From: Deinococcus sonorensis KR-87
GTDB taxonomy: Bacteria > Deinococcota > Deinococci > Deinococcales > Deinococcaceae
NCBI RefSeq assembly: GCF_040256395.1
Contig: NZ_CP158296.1
Span: forward strand, 124,001-188,000
DNA length: 64,000 bases
Reading direction: 5' to 3'
This document shows, piece by piece, positions 17,258 to 28,600 of the stretch (position 1 is its first letter; the number at the start of each line of letters is the position of its first letter). Under the pieces are notes generated by a model. It was given only the letters and a program-made list of their open reading frames with translations, was not told the origin of the DNA and made no database searches. The translations under genes and the position numbers were made by a program.

Positions 17258-20005
17258 CTAGCCGTGGCGCGGCAGTGTGAAGCTGAAGGTGGCGCCTTCC
17301 CCCGGACGGCCCTCGGCGAACACCTGACCTCCATGCCGCAGCACGATGCGGCGGACCGTCGCCAGCCCCACCCCGGTGCCCTGAAAGTCCTGGTAGTTGT
17401 GCAGCCGCTGGAACACCACGAACAGCTTGTGCTGGTAGGCCGGATCGAAGCCCACGCCATTGTCGCCAACCGAAATGGTCCAGCCGTCCGCCCCCTCCTG
17501 AACCTCCACCTTCACCACCGACAGCGGACGGGTCTGGGAGTATTTCACCGCGTTGGAGAGCAGATTAGTGATCACCTGCTGCAGCGTGTCGCTGTCGCCC
17601 CACACCACCGGCAGCGGCGCCACCTGCCACTCTACCGGCTGCGCTGGGAACTCGGCCCTGACGTCGTGCTGCGCCTGCCGCACCAGCAGGTCCAGGTTCA
17701 CCGGGCCCAGCCGCAGGTCCTGGCGGCCCATCCTGGAGAGCGTCAGCATGCCGTCAATCAGGGTGTTCATGCGCGTGGCGGCGTCGTGGATGACGTTCAG
17801 GTACCGCTCCACCTTGCTGTTGGGGGTGCCCCGCACCTCGCGCAGGGCCAGGTCCGCAAAGCCCATCACGTGCCGCACCGGTGTCCGCAGGTCGTGCGAC
17901 ACCGAGTAGGTGAAGCCCTCCAGCTCCTCATTGGCCGCCGTGAGGGCGGCGTTGCTGTGTTCCAGCTCCGCTGAGCGCTGCGCGAGTTGCATCAGGCCCT
18001 GGGCGCGTTCCAGCGCCAGACCCAGGCTGGTGGTGACGCCCTCCAGCATCGCCCGCTCGCTGGCGTTCCAGAGCCGCGGCCCGAACTGCGCCACCGCGAA
18101 CACGCCGGTCGGCTGACCGTGCAGCAGCAGGGGCAGGCTGGCGACCGCCTGAACCACCCCGGCCGTCTCGACGATGCCGTCGGTGTCCGGGTGGTAGTGC
18201 TGCTGATACAGCGGCCGCCCACTGGACCAGGGAATCGTCAGGGTGGGGGTCAACTCCCACTCCAGTCCGCCCTGCACCGCCGCCTCCAGCCCCGCGTGAC
18301 CGCGCTCGCCCACCTGGGAACGCAGCGTCCAGCGCTGATCCTGCGGTTCGTAGTACGCCGCGAACCCGTCCGGCAGCAGCGACAGCGCCACCTCCTGCGC
18401 CCGTCGGATCAGCGCGTACGGGTCGCGCTGCACGCCCAGGTCGCTGGTCAGCTGCGCGAAGGCCTCCAGCGCCTGGGTCTGGGCCAGCAGCTCGGCATTC
18501 TGGACCTGCAGCGTCTCGGCGGTGGCCGCCCGTTCCAGGGCCAGCGCGAGGCTGCGCGCCACCGCCATGAAGGTGGCCCGGGCGCGGGGGGTCCAGTGCC
18601 GGCTGTGGCGGGTGCCGGCGGCCAGCAGGCCGAAGGGCCGGCCCTGCCAGAAGTACGGGTACAGCGCGCCGTTGCCGTGCGGCTCGCTGACCACCCGCGC
18701 CGATTCGCCGCCGTTCCAGCCGCTGACCGTGACCGGAGAACGGGTCCAGAGCGCCTCCGCGAAGCCGGGAGTTTCCAGCGGCAGCGGCGCGACGGTCGCG
18801 TGCCCGGAAACCACGCGCGGCTGCCACTGCTGGTCGTCCAGCGTGTAGTACATGATGTGCAGCTCCGGCACGGTCGCGTTCAGCACGTCCCGGGCGTGGG
18901 CGGCCAGCAGCAGCAGGTCGGTCTCGGTGCCGACCGCCTCGGTGAAGGTCACGAAGGCGTCCAGGGCGGCCCGCTCCTCTTCCAGCAGCGCCTGCCGCTC
19001 CTCCAGCTGGCGGGTCTGCTCGGCGCGTTCCAGCGCCAGCCCCAGGCTGCGCCCCACCGCCTTGAAGATGTCCAGCTCCGCCTCGGTCCACAGCTGGGCA
19101 CCGACCCGGCCGATGCCCAGCCAGCTTTTCGGCTCGCCGCCGGAGCTGTAGGGGTAGACCGCCCCGGTCTCGTAGCTCGCCTCGCCCGTCTCATCGCCCT
19201 CCTGCGGCTGCATATGGCTGTATGACAGCGGGGCATTGGTCTCGAAGGCCCGCTGCAGGCCCGGCGCGGCCCTTGGAAAATGCAGCCTCGTCTGCAGCGA
19301 ACGGCGCATGAACGGGTCCTGCGACAGCACCCGCGCGGTCCAGAAGTCGCCGTCGGCCTCGTAGTAGCCCACGCTCACCTCGCCCAGGCTGGCGCGCAGC
19401 ACCTCGATGGCCTGCTCGGCCAGCACCGGCACATCGGTGCTGCTGGCGACCCGCTCGGTGAACTGCACGAAGGCCCTCAGGGCGTCGGCCGGCTGATGGT
19501 GCTGCCCCAACTCCTGACCGGCCTGTTGCAGGCGAACCAGGGCGGCCCCGGCCTGCTGCAGCAGCACCGACAGCACCCGGCGCTCGCTCCACGAGAATGG
19601 GTGCGGCTCGCTGTAGATCACGGTCAGCACGCCGGCCGGGGGAGCGCCGGGCAGCGGCAGCGCGGCAGCGGCTCCCGGCCGTGCGGCCACTCCGGTCTCC
19701 GGCTGGTCCGGCAGGGCCGACAGGTCATCCAGGTACAGCGCCTCCCGGCGGTGCCACACGGCAGCGGCCAACGTCGTCCCGACGTCGAAGTCCGCGGCGC
19801 CGCTGCTGGCGGCCAGCGTCAGGGGCAGGCCGTCCCTGTCCGGCCACCACACCTGAGCGGCGGGAGCCAGGAGCGAGCGGCGGGCCGCATCCAGCAGCCA
19901 TTCCAGCACTGCCCCTTCGGTCTGGGCCGACGCGAGGGCGTCCAGCAGGTCCAGAACGTCCGGAGACCACTGAGGCGCTGCCCGGACGTCCGACCGCTCT
20001 GTCAT
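17258..20005 (-). CDS. Sensor histidine kinase with four GAF-type domains
   Basis: 915 residues without membrane segments. Four similar GAF-like modules occupy roughly 15-170, 175-335, 345-505 and 520-670, each with repeated LxxALERAxQ helices between them. The HisKA domain has its phosphoacceptor His704 in SVSHDLRTPVRHVMGF. The ATPase domain shows the N box (TNLLSNAVKYS), DNGVGF and GTGVGLATV. This layout resembles soluble phytochrome-like kinases of Deinococcus, but no bilin-binding Cys context could be assigned. Partner candidates include the Rcp1-like receiver at 22223-22636. TATTCT lies 6 nt before the ATG, suggesting a leaderless transcript. Confidence 0.9.
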   Translation of the reverse strand: MTERSDVRAAPQWSPDVLDLLDALASAQTEGAVLEWLLDAARRSLLAPAAQVWWPDRDGLPLTLAASSGAADFDVGTTLAAAVWHRREALYLDDLSALPDQPETGVAARPGAAAALPLPGAPPAGVLTVIYSEPHPFSWSERRVLSVLLQQAGAALVRLQQAGQELGQHHQPADALRAFVQFTERVASSTDVPVLAEQAIEVLRASLGEVSVGYYEADGDFWTARVLSQDPFMRRSLQTRLHFPRAAPGLQRAFETNAPLSYSHMQPQEGDETGEASYETGAVYPYSSGGEPKSWLGIGRVGAQLWTEAELDIFKAVGRSLGLALERAEQTRQLEERQALLEEERAALDAFVTFTEAVGTETDLLLLAAHARDVLNATVPELHIMYYTLDDQQWQPRVVSGHATVAPLPLETPGFAEALWTRSPVTVSGWNGGESARVVSEPHGNGALYPYFWQGRPFGLLAAGTRHSRHWTPRARATFMAVARSLALALERAATAETLQVQNAELLAQTQALEAFAQLTSDLGVQRDPYALIRRAQEVALSLLPDGFAAYYEPQDQRWTLRSQVGERGHAGLEAAVQGGLEWELTPTLTIPWSSGRPLYQQHYHPDTDGIVETAGVVQAVASLPLLLHGQPTGVFAVAQFGPRLWNASERAMLEGVTTSLGLALERAQGLMQLAQRSAELEHSNAALTAANEELEGFTYSVSHDLRTPVRHVMGFADLALREVRGTPNSKVERYLNVIHDAATRMNTLIDGMLTLSRMGRQDLRLGPVNLDLLVRQAQHDVRAEFPAQPVEWQVAPLPVVWGDSDTLQQVITNLLSNAVKYSQTRPLSVVKVEVQEGADGWTISVGDNGVGFDPAYQHKLFVVFQRLHNYQDFQGTGVGLATVRRIVLRHGGQVFAEGRPGEGATFSFTLPRHG

Positions 20006-20120
20006 GTCGGCAGAATACCGCCTGTTCCCAGTGAAGGCTTCCCCTGTCTGGTCCCGTGCCGCCGCGCCCGCTAGACTGACGGCCGAGGCTGCCGCAGCTG
20101 CAGACAGGTGAATTCACAGC

Positions 20121-20663
20121 ATGGCCCAAGCGCACGACGACCGATTTGCCCAGCTGATCGAAGGCAACGCCGAGATCAACGCGCTCCTGCGCCAGCAGGC
20201 CGAGGCGGGCCTGACCAACCTGCACCGTCCCATCGAGCGGCTGGGGGCCCTGCTGGTGCGGCCGGTGTTTCTGGTGGTGTCGCTGACGGTGGCCGTGCTG
20301 TGGGTGCTGCTGAACCTGGACCTCAAGGTCGTCACCTCACGGCCCTGGGACGCGCCGCCGTTCTTCTGGCTTCAGGGACTCGTCGGAGTGCTGAGCCTGA
20401 TCACCACCGCCACCGTGCTGGTGTCGCAGGCCCGGCAGGCGCAGCTGGCCGAGCAGCGCGCCCAGCTGCAGCTGCAGGTGATCCTGCTGACCGAGCAGCG
20501 CACTGCCAAACTGATCGGACTGCTGGAGGAGTTGCGGCGCGACCTGCCGAACGTGCACGACCGCCCTGATCTGGAGGCGGAGGTGATGCAGCAGGCCAGC
20601 AGCCCGCAGGCGATTCTGGAGGCCATCGTGACGCAGGACGACGCGGGAACAGAGGAGCGCTAG
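20121..20663 (+). CDS. DUF1003-family membrane protein
   Basis: 180 residues. Two transmembrane segments lie near residues 48-66 (VFLVVSLTVAVLWVLLNL) and 80-100 (WLQGLVGVLSLITTATVLVS). A long charged, probably coiled-coil tail follows (QARQAQLAEQRAQLQLQV and LLEELRRDLP). This pattern of paired helices followed by an R/Q/E-rich cytosolic helix matches DUF1003 proteins, whose role is unknown. A weak AGGTG lies 10 nt before the ATG. The last 4 nt overlap the end of the convergent exporter gene. Confidence 0.78.
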   Translation: MAQAHDDRFAQLIEGNAEINALLRQQAEAGLTNLHRPIERLGALLVRPVFLVVSLTVAVLWVLLNLDLKVVTSRPWDAPPFFWLQGLVGVLSLITTATVLVSQARQAQLAEQRAQLQLQVILLTEQRTAKLIGLLEELRRDLPNVHDRPDLEAEVMQQASSPQAILEAIVTQDDAGTEER

Positions 20664-22189
20664 CGGTCCCGTGCCGGTCCGGCTCGGAACGACAGCAGCG
20701 CGGTGACGGCGGCCAGCAGGCTCAGCGCCGCGCACCACCAGCTGACCCGCTGGAAGCCCGCCACGAAGGCGCGCTGCACCGAGCCCCGCAGCTGCGCGGT
20801 GCGCGCCGCAGGACCGGCCGGGATCGGCACCTGGGCCAGCCGGTCCGCCTGGGCCAGCATCGATTGAGTCACGGCGGGCGGTTGCTGCTGGGAGTGCAGC
20901 TGACGGCTCAGGTCGCTGCGGAAGCTGCCGAGCATCACCAGCCCCAGCGCTGCCACCGCCAGCAGCCCGCCGGTGCGCGACACCGCGTTGTTGACCCCGG
21001 ACGCGGTGCCGCTGTACTCCGGCTCCACGCTGCCCAGCACCGCGCTGACCAGCGGCGCCACCGTCAGGCTCAGGCCCAGCCCCAGCACCACGATGGCGGG
21101 AAAGAAGCTCTGCCAGTAGCTGCCGCCCAGCGAGGTGCGGGCGAACACCGCGAAGGCCACGGCGCAGGTCAGCGGCCCGGCCGTCAGGAACAGGCGCGGC
21201 CCGGTGTGGGCCGACCAGCGTCCAACCGGACCTGACAGCACGGTGAGCAGCAGCGCCAGCGGCACCAGCGCCGCGCCCGCCTGGGCCGGCGTGTAGCCCT
21301 GGACCCCGATTAGGTTCAACGGCAGGAAGAAGGTCAGGGCGCCCAGGGCGCCGTACAGCAGCAGGGTCAGCACGGTGGTGCCGCTGAACGCGGGCCGCCG
21401 GAACAGGGTCAGCGGCAGCATCGGGTGCTGTTCACGGGCCTCCCAGAGCACAAACCCCAGCAACAGGGCGGCGCCCAGCAGGCCCAGCGGCAGTGGCCCC
21501 CCCAGGCCGCCGGCCCCGGCCGGGCCGCCCGCCTGGATCAGCGCGAAGGTGAGCAGGCCCAGTCCCACGGCCGCCAGCAGCGAGCCGAACAGGTCGGGCG
21601 GCTGCGCGCCTGGGCTGCGCGTCTCCGGCACCTGCCGCAGGCACAGCAGCACCAGCACCGCCAGCGGCAGGTTGATCAGGAAGGCCCAGCGCCACGACAG
21701 CTGGACCAGCAGCCCGCCCAGCACCGGCCCGAGCAGGCTGGTGGCGGAGGTGGCGGCCGACCACAGGCCCACCGCCCGGCCCCGCCCCGCGTCATCGAAC
21801 AGCACCCCGATCATGGCAAGGCTTCCAGGAATCAGCAGCGCGCCGCCGACCCCCTGCAGCACCCGCCCGGCGATCAGCACGTTCAGGGTCGGGGCCAGTC
21901 CGCAGCCGAGCGAGGCCACCGCGAAGATCGCCACCCCCAGCCCGAACACCAGCCGCCGGCCATACCGGTCCCCCAACGCCCCACCGGTCAGGATCAGGGC
22001 GGCCAGCATCAGCATGTAGCCGTTGACAATCCACTGGCTGCCGGCCACGCCCGACCCGAAGTAGCGCTGAATGGCGTTCAGCGCGACGTTGACGATGCTG
22101 CCGTCAAGAAACGCGAGGCTGGACCCGAGCACCGCGGCGGCCACAGTCCAGCGCTGCGGGGTGGTCCAGGGCACGGGGGCGGTGGTCAT
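20660..22189 (-). CDS. MFS drug exporter, DHA2 (EmrB/QacA) family
   Basis: 509 residues with 14 predicted membrane segments. The family motif D1 is visible near the N-terminus (SLAFLDGSIVNVALNAIQ) and motif A in GGALGDRYGRRLVFG; motif C lies around GPVLGGLLVQLSWRWAF. Such proteins expel hydrophobic drugs or dyes by proton antiport. It starts 33 nt downstream of the receiver gene on the same strand, so both may be co-transcribed, although TACGCT 5 nt before its ATG could give it a leaderless transcript. Confidence 0.93.
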   Translation of the reverse strand: MTTAPVPWTTPQRWTVAAAVLGSSLAFLDGSIVNVALNAIQRYFGSGVAGSQWIVNGYMLMLAALILTGGALGDRYGRRLVFGLGVAIFAVASLGCGLAPTLNVLIAGRVLQGVGGALLIPGSLAMIGVLFDDAGRGRAVGLWSAATSATSLLGPVLGGLLVQLSWRWAFLINLPLAVLVLLCLRQVPETRSPGAQPPDLFGSLLAAVGLGLLTFALIQAGGPAGAGGLGGPLPLGLLGAALLLGFVLWEAREQHPMLPLTLFRRPAFSGTTVLTLLLYGALGALTFFLPLNLIGVQGYTPAQAGAALVPLALLLTVLSGPVGRWSAHTGPRLFLTAGPLTCAVAFAVFARTSLGGSYWQSFFPAIVVLGLGLSLTVAPLVSAVLGSVEPEYSGTASGVNNAVSRTGGLLAVAALGLVMLGSFRSDLSRQLHSQQQPPAVTQSMLAQADRLAQVPIPAGPAARTAQLRGSVQRAFVAGFQRVSWWCAALSLLAAVTALLSFRAGPARDR

Positions 22190-22222
22190 GCCCCAGCGTA
22201 CCCTGCAGGGGAGCCGCGCCGG

Positions 22223-22636
22223 TCAGGGGGCCAGGCGGGCCGTCCGGAGCCAGAAATCGCACAGCGCCTGCATCACGTGGGTCAGCTGCCCCAGGTCGTC
22301 AGGCTTGACCAGGTAGCTGCTGGCGAAGTCCCGGTAGCTCTGATAGATGTCCGGCAGGGCATCCGAGGAACTGAGGATCACCACCGGCAGGGCCGCCAGT
22401 GTTCGGTCGCGCTTGATCTGCTGCAACAGCTCCAGGCCGTGCATGTCCGGCAGGTTGATGTCCAGCAGCACCAGCTGAGGCGGCATCGGGCTCGCCGCCA
22501 GGTGGGCGAGCGCCTCAGCCCCGCTGCCCACCACCACGCAGCGGGGCGGCGGCTGCGTCAGCGACAGGGCGTGGGTGATCAGCTCGGCGTCGGCCGGCTC
22601 ATCCTCGACCAGCAGGATCTGGACGGGGCGTTTCAT
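22223..22636 (-). CDS. Single-domain response regulator (Rcp1-like)
   Basis: 137 residues forming one receiver domain. The acidic pocket is EDEPAD at 11-16, the phosphoacceptor Asp59 is in LVLLDINLPDMHG, the conserved Ser/Thr is in VVILSSSD and the lysine in SYLVKPDD. The extended insert before the lysine (IYQSYRDFASSYLVKP) is characteristic of Rcp1-type regulators paired with phytochrome-like kinases. It has no output domain, so it acts by protein contact or phosphotransfer. TACAGT lies 5 nt before the ATG. Confidence 0.92.
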   Translation of the reverse strand: MKRPVQILLVEDEPADAELITHALSLTQPPPRCVVVGSGAEALAHLAASPMPPQLVLLDINLPDMHGLELLQQIKRDRTLAALPVVILSSSDALPDIYQSYRDFASSYLVKPDDLGQLTHVMQALCDFWLRTARLAP

Positions 22637-22903
22637 GCCTCACTGTAGCGAGCGGGTCGGTGACGGACCCGCCACATTTGACTAACGTCACCACTCCGGC
22701 TGCCCATGCGGCCTTGACCGTTTCCTGAGAAACGGCACGCCGGCGGGCCGCGGACAGGACGTTCAGCACCATTCTGGCCCGCAGTCCGGCGGTACCCTGG
22801 CCACGAGGGCCAGATCCAGATGGGGTCCCGGCGCGTATATCTCAGAAGGCCGCTGGCCTCGTCCTGCTCATGTCGGTTTCGGCCGGCGCCCGGAGGTCCT
22901 GAA

Positions 22904-23859
<956 letters not shown>

Positions 23860-23863
<4 letters not shown>

Positions 23864-24516
23864 AGGCCGCCGTCCGGCCACCGCTGGCGTGGCTGGGCCC
23901 GGCCGTGGTGATCGGTGGGCTGCTGCCGGTGGCGGTGCTGCTGCTGGATGCGCGTACCGGCGCGCTGGGCGCCAATCCGGTGCAGCGGGCGCTGCTGCAG
24001 ACCGGCGTGCTGACGCTGGCCACGCTGGTCCTGTCGCTGGGGTGTACACCGCTGCGGCGGCTGACCGGCTGGACCTGGCCGGCGCGCATCCGCAAAGCGC
24101 TGGGCCTGATCGCCTTCCTGTACGCCCTGCTGCACTTCGGCATCTACCTGTTCGACCAGGGCTTCACGCTTCAGACGGTGCTGGACGATGTACTGAAGCG
24201 CCCCTTCATCACCGCCGGCTTTGGAGCGCTGGTGCTGCTCCTCCCGTTGGCGCTGACCAGTTTCCGTGGTTCGGTGCGGCGGCTCGGCTTCGCGCGCTGG
24301 ACGGCGCTGCACCGGCTGGTGTATCTGGCGGCCGGCCTGGGCGTGCTGCACTACTGGTGGGGGGTCAAGAAGGACCATACCGAGCCGCTGATCTACGCGC
24401 TGCTGGTGGCGGCGCTGCTGATCGTGCGGGTGGTGCTGGCGCGGCGGGCGGGTGGCCGGCGTCCGGCCTCGGCCACCCGCCTGGGTGCCTCCAGCGAGCG
24501 TCCGCCCTCGGCCTAA
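23860..24516 (+). CDS. msrQ: MsrQ, heme-binding membrane subunit of the methionine sulfoxide reductase system
   Basis: 218 residues with about six transmembrane helices. Conserved histidines of the ferric-reductase-like fold are in [20 protein letters not shown] and GVLHYWW, and would bind b-type heme. It passes electrons from the quinone pool or flavin reductase to MsrP. It starts with TTG embedded in the msrP stop (TTGA), with AAGGA upstream, so translation is coupled. The gene is convergent with the SARP regulator (15-nt gap). Confidence 0.93.
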
Positions 24517-24531
24517 GCGGGGTATACCTGC

Positions 24532-25410
24532 TCAGTGTGGGGTTGGGGCGCTGGGCCGGGCCGCGCACTGCCCGTCGCGGCTGTACGGACAACGGGGTGC
24601 CGGGGCCTCCCGCTGCTGACAGATGCGCTCGCCCGCCTTGATGCGCTCAGCCAGCGCCACGGTGTCCGGCATCGGGGTGTCGTGCAGGTCGTCGTGCAGG
24701 AACCGAAGGAAGCGCCGGTAATGCTCGATGGCCGCGTAGCGGTCCTGCACCGCCGACAGGCAGGTCATCAGCTTCTGGTGGTGCTGCTCGCCCTGATAGG
24801 GGTCCGCCGTGAGCGCCCGCTGCAGCGCCACCACGGCGCCGGGGCAGTCGCCGGCCCCGCAGCGGGTCAGGAACAGTTCGGTGCAGGCGTGCACGTAGGC
24901 GGCCCGGTGCTCCTCACGCGCCTGCCGGGCCCACTCGGCCGTCACCTGCGGCAGGTAATCGCCGCGGTACAGGTCCACGGCCGCCTGAAAGCCCTGCAGT
25001 CGGGCCGACGGGTCCGTCGCTCGCTCGGCCTCATGCAGGGCCGCGTAAAAGCCGTGCACATCCGACGCCTGAAGCACCGCCGCCGACAGCTGATAGCGGC
25101 CGTACTGCTCGGTCACACTGGCCGGATCCGCCAGCGCCGTCCTCAGCCGGTGGATCGTCACGCGGAACCGGTTGGCGCTGGCCGGGCCCGGGTTCAGCCC
25201 CCACAGGTCCTCCAGAATCTGCTCGCGGGTCCGCCCCTCGGGAGACGACAGCAGGTAGTACAGCAACTCCTGAGCGCTGGCGGCCGCCCACGTGACCGGC
25301 TGCGCACCTCGCCGCACCTCTGGCCGCCCGAAGGCGCACACGACCAGGGAGTCGGCCGTGTGCGCGGGAATGGGACGCGGCTCTGAAGGGGTGGACCGGC
25401 TGAGGCTCAT
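24532..25410 (-). CDS. SARP/BTAD-type transcriptional regulator with cysteine-rich C-terminus
   Basis: 292 residues from the ATG at 25410 (a start 8 codons earlier is possible). An OmpR-like winged helix lies at about 22-105, ending in RFRVTIHRLRTAL. A bacterial transcriptional activation domain of helical repeats covers 115-250 (GFQAAVDLYRGDYLP, HQKLMTCLSAVQDRYAA). The last 40 residues carry three cysteines (ICQQREAPAPRC, then GQC), and further cysteines occur in TRCGAGDC. No AAA module is present. A metal- or redox-responsive role is conceivable because it neighbours msrPQ, but that is inference. Confidence 0.82.
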   Translation of the reverse strand: MSLSRSTPSEPRPIPAHTADSLVVCAFGRPEVRRGAQPVTWAAASAQELLYYLLSSPEGRTREQILEDLWGLNPGPASANRFRVTIHRLRTALADPASVTEQYGRYQLSAAVLQASDVHGFYAALHEAERATDPSARLQGFQAAVDLYRGDYLPQVTAEWARQAREEHRAAYVHACTELFLTRCGAGDCPGAVVALQRALTADPYQGEQHHQKLMTCLSAVQDRYAAIEHYRRFLRFLHDDLHDTPMPDTVALAERIKAGERICQQREAPAPRCPYSRDGQCAARPSAPTPH

Positions 25411-25664
25411 ACCCAGAGTATGCTCCGCGGGCATTACGGAGGCATTACCGCAGGCTGCCCGGTCGGCACCTCACGTCCACAGCACTGCTCCATCACGCTG
25501 AACCGGATCGCTCACCCAGCCGACGGTCGGGCGGTCCCGATTGGCAGGCCACGCTCCAGCTGCCGGATGATGCGCCGTTCCTTCAGCCCAGAAGTGGCCC
25601 GGTCATCAACCAGCCCGATCAGGGGTCCGCGTGCTTCACTGTCCGTGCGCTCCAGGTGCGCCGG

Positions 25665-28600
25665 TTATAGGGACGGAACGGTCCGGGCGCAGGGGGGCTG
25701 GAGCGCGGCGCCCTCATCGTCCGCCGGCTCGTCCGGGTGCTCGCTGGCCATCAACTCCAGGAAGGCGCGGGCCACCTGGGGATCGAAGTGGCTGCCGCTG
25801 GTCCGCTCGATCTCGGCCAGCGCTTCCTGGGAGGTCCAGGCGCGCTTGTAGGGCCGCCGGTCGGTGAGCGCGTCGTACACGTCGATCACGGCGAACAGTC
25901 GGGCCGCGAGGGGAATGGCCTCGCCCGCCAGCTGGGCCGGGTAGCCGGTGCCGTCCCAGCGCTCGTGATGGTGCCGCACCACCTCGAGCGTGGAGGCCGG
26001 CAGGTTCGGCAGGTGCTGCAGCAGTTCGTACCCGATCACCGGATGCTGCTGGATCACCGCCCACTCTTCAGCGTCCAGCTTGCCGGGTTTGCGCAGGATG
26101 CTGTCAGGAATGGCCACCTTGCCGGTGTCGTGCAGGTAAGCGCCCCAGCGCAGCGCGTCCAGCTCGCTGCCACTGAAGCCCAGTGCCCGCGCGAGCCGCT
26201 CGGTCAGGCGCACCACCCGGTCGGTGTGCCCGGCCGTCTCGTAGTCGCGGTACTCCAGCACCAGCCCCAGGGCGCGCAGCGTCTCCTCGCGCGAGCTGGC
26301 GAGTTGCACCATATGCAGCCGGCGTTCCAGCGCCACGCTGACCCGCTCCGCGATGGCGGCGAGGAGCCGCCGGGCCTCGGTGTCCACCTCCGGACGGCGC
26401 GACAGCAGCATGAAAATACCCAGCAGCCGCTCGTCCTCGAAGACCGGCAGGGCAGCCATGGAGCGGAACTCGCCCAGAACCGCCGCGACCTGGGGCGGCA
26501 GCGCACCGTGGTCCACCACGCCGAAGAACGGCTGTCCGGCTCTCAGCACCTCCCCGATGCTGCCGAACGAGGCGAGGGTGGGAAAGCCCTGGGTCAGGCC
26601 GCGGTGCAGTGACAGGTTCACCTCGCACGAGTGGACCACCCGCAGTTCCTCGCCGTGCAGCCGCAGATAGAACCCGCAGGCGTCGCCGGTCAGGCTGACG
26701 TACCGCTCCAGCGCCTCGTAGGCGAGCGTCGTGGGATCGTGCTGCTGTTCCAGCGCCTCGGTCAGGTCCAGCAGCTGCCGGTAGCGTTCCACCTGGGCCT
26801 GCACCTGGGCCTCGGCCTGCCTGCGCGCACTCACGTCACGCGACGAGCTGTGGTATTCGGTGGCCCGCCCGGTCAGCGGATCGCGCACCACCCGGGCGCT
26901 GGTTTCCAGCCAGACGTAATGGCCCTGGGCGTGCCGCACCCGCAGGGCCAGCTCGGCCCGGTCGCCCTGACCCCGGATCAGCGAGCGCCGCAGTGTCCGG
27001 TACCCCGGCAGATCGTCCGGGTGCAGCACGTCCTGATGGTTCAGTCGGGCCGCCTGCTCCGGTGTGTAGCCGAGCAGCTCATGCACCGCCGGCGAGATGT
27101 ACATCTCCGGGTCGCCGACCCGCTGGGCGGTGATCAAATTCGAGGAGTTCTCGGCCATCAGCCGGAATTTGCGTTCACTCTCCTGCAGGGCGCGCTGCGC
27201 GGCCAGCTGTTCAGTCACGTCCTCCACCACCACCAGCCGGGCCGGGCGGTCCGCAAACGTCAACCCATGGCCATGAACGATCACGTCAATGGGCGTGCCG
27301 TCCCTGCGCAGGTGGCAGACCGGGTCGGCGTGCTGCAGCACGGGCGGAAGGTCGTGGATCAGCGTTTCAAAGGCGTCCCGGTCTGCGCCGGGGCGAAGTT
27401 CCTTGAGGTGCAGCTGCAGAAATTCCTGGCGGCTGTAGCCGTATTTGACGACCGCCGCGTCGTTGACCTCCAGCACCCGCAGCGTCTGCAGGTCATAGAC
27501 CCACATCGGAAGCGGGTTGTGGGCAAACAGATGCCGGAAGGCGGCTTCGCGGTCCTTCAGTTCGTCGCGCAGCGCCATCTGGTGGGTCACGTCGCGCGAG
27601 TTGACCAGGATGCCGCCGATTTCCGGGTCGTCCGGGTGGTACGCCGCGATGGATTCGATCCAGATCCAGCGTCCGTCCTGGTGCAGGAAACGGTACGTCG
27701 CCTGCACCGGCTGACCGGGCGTGGCCAGCGCCTGACCGATGGCCTGCATCACCAGTGGCTGGTCGGCCTCAAAGATGAATGCGAAGGCCGACTGTCCCAC
27801 CAGCGCGCTCACCGGATAGCCCAGCAGCCGGGGCGTGGCGTCGGTGGTGTAGGTCAGGACCCCCTCCGGTGAAATCACGCTGACGAGGTCCGCGCCGAAC
27901 TGGTTGAACTTGCGGTGGCGGGCCTCGCTGGTGCGCAGCCGGTCCAGCAGGGTGGCGCGTTCCAGCGCATAGGCGCACTGGTCCGCCAGCGCACGCATGA
28001 ACTGGCGGTGTTCGGGCGTGAACTGGAGGTCGTCGCGGAAGTGCAGGGTCAGGGCGCCGGCTGGCCGACCCTCGTGGTTCAGAACCAGCGCGGCGGCCGC
28101 CTGATAGCTGCTGCGCGGCAGCTGCGGATACAGGCTGTCCCAGGCGGACGCGCTCAGCAGCAGGTCCTGGCCGGTGCGGATCGCCTCGGCCGCCGGCACG
28201 GGTCCGGAAAGCGGCACGCGCGCCCACGCGTTGCCCGGCTGTTCTTCATACCCGGCGCTCCCGAGCAGTTCCAGAAATGCTCCGTCCGGGGTGAGCCGCA
28301 GCACGCCGCCGGCCGCCGCGCCCAGGGCCTCCAGGGCGTGCTGCAGAATCACGGCCACCACATCGTCTGCGGTGGTGGCGGTGCTGAGGGCGGCCGCCAC
28401 CTGCTGCTGGGCGGCGCCGAGCCGCTCGGCCACCACCCGAGCGGTGACGTCGCGGGCCAGGACCAGCAGGCCCTGCACCTCCGGGTCGTGCAGCAGGTTG
28501 ACGGCGGTGCCTTCCAGCCAGCGCCAGCGCTGGGCCTGCCCGCGCACCCGGAACGGCGACAGCCCCACGCTGGCACCGGGCTGCGCTTCACCAAATACCT

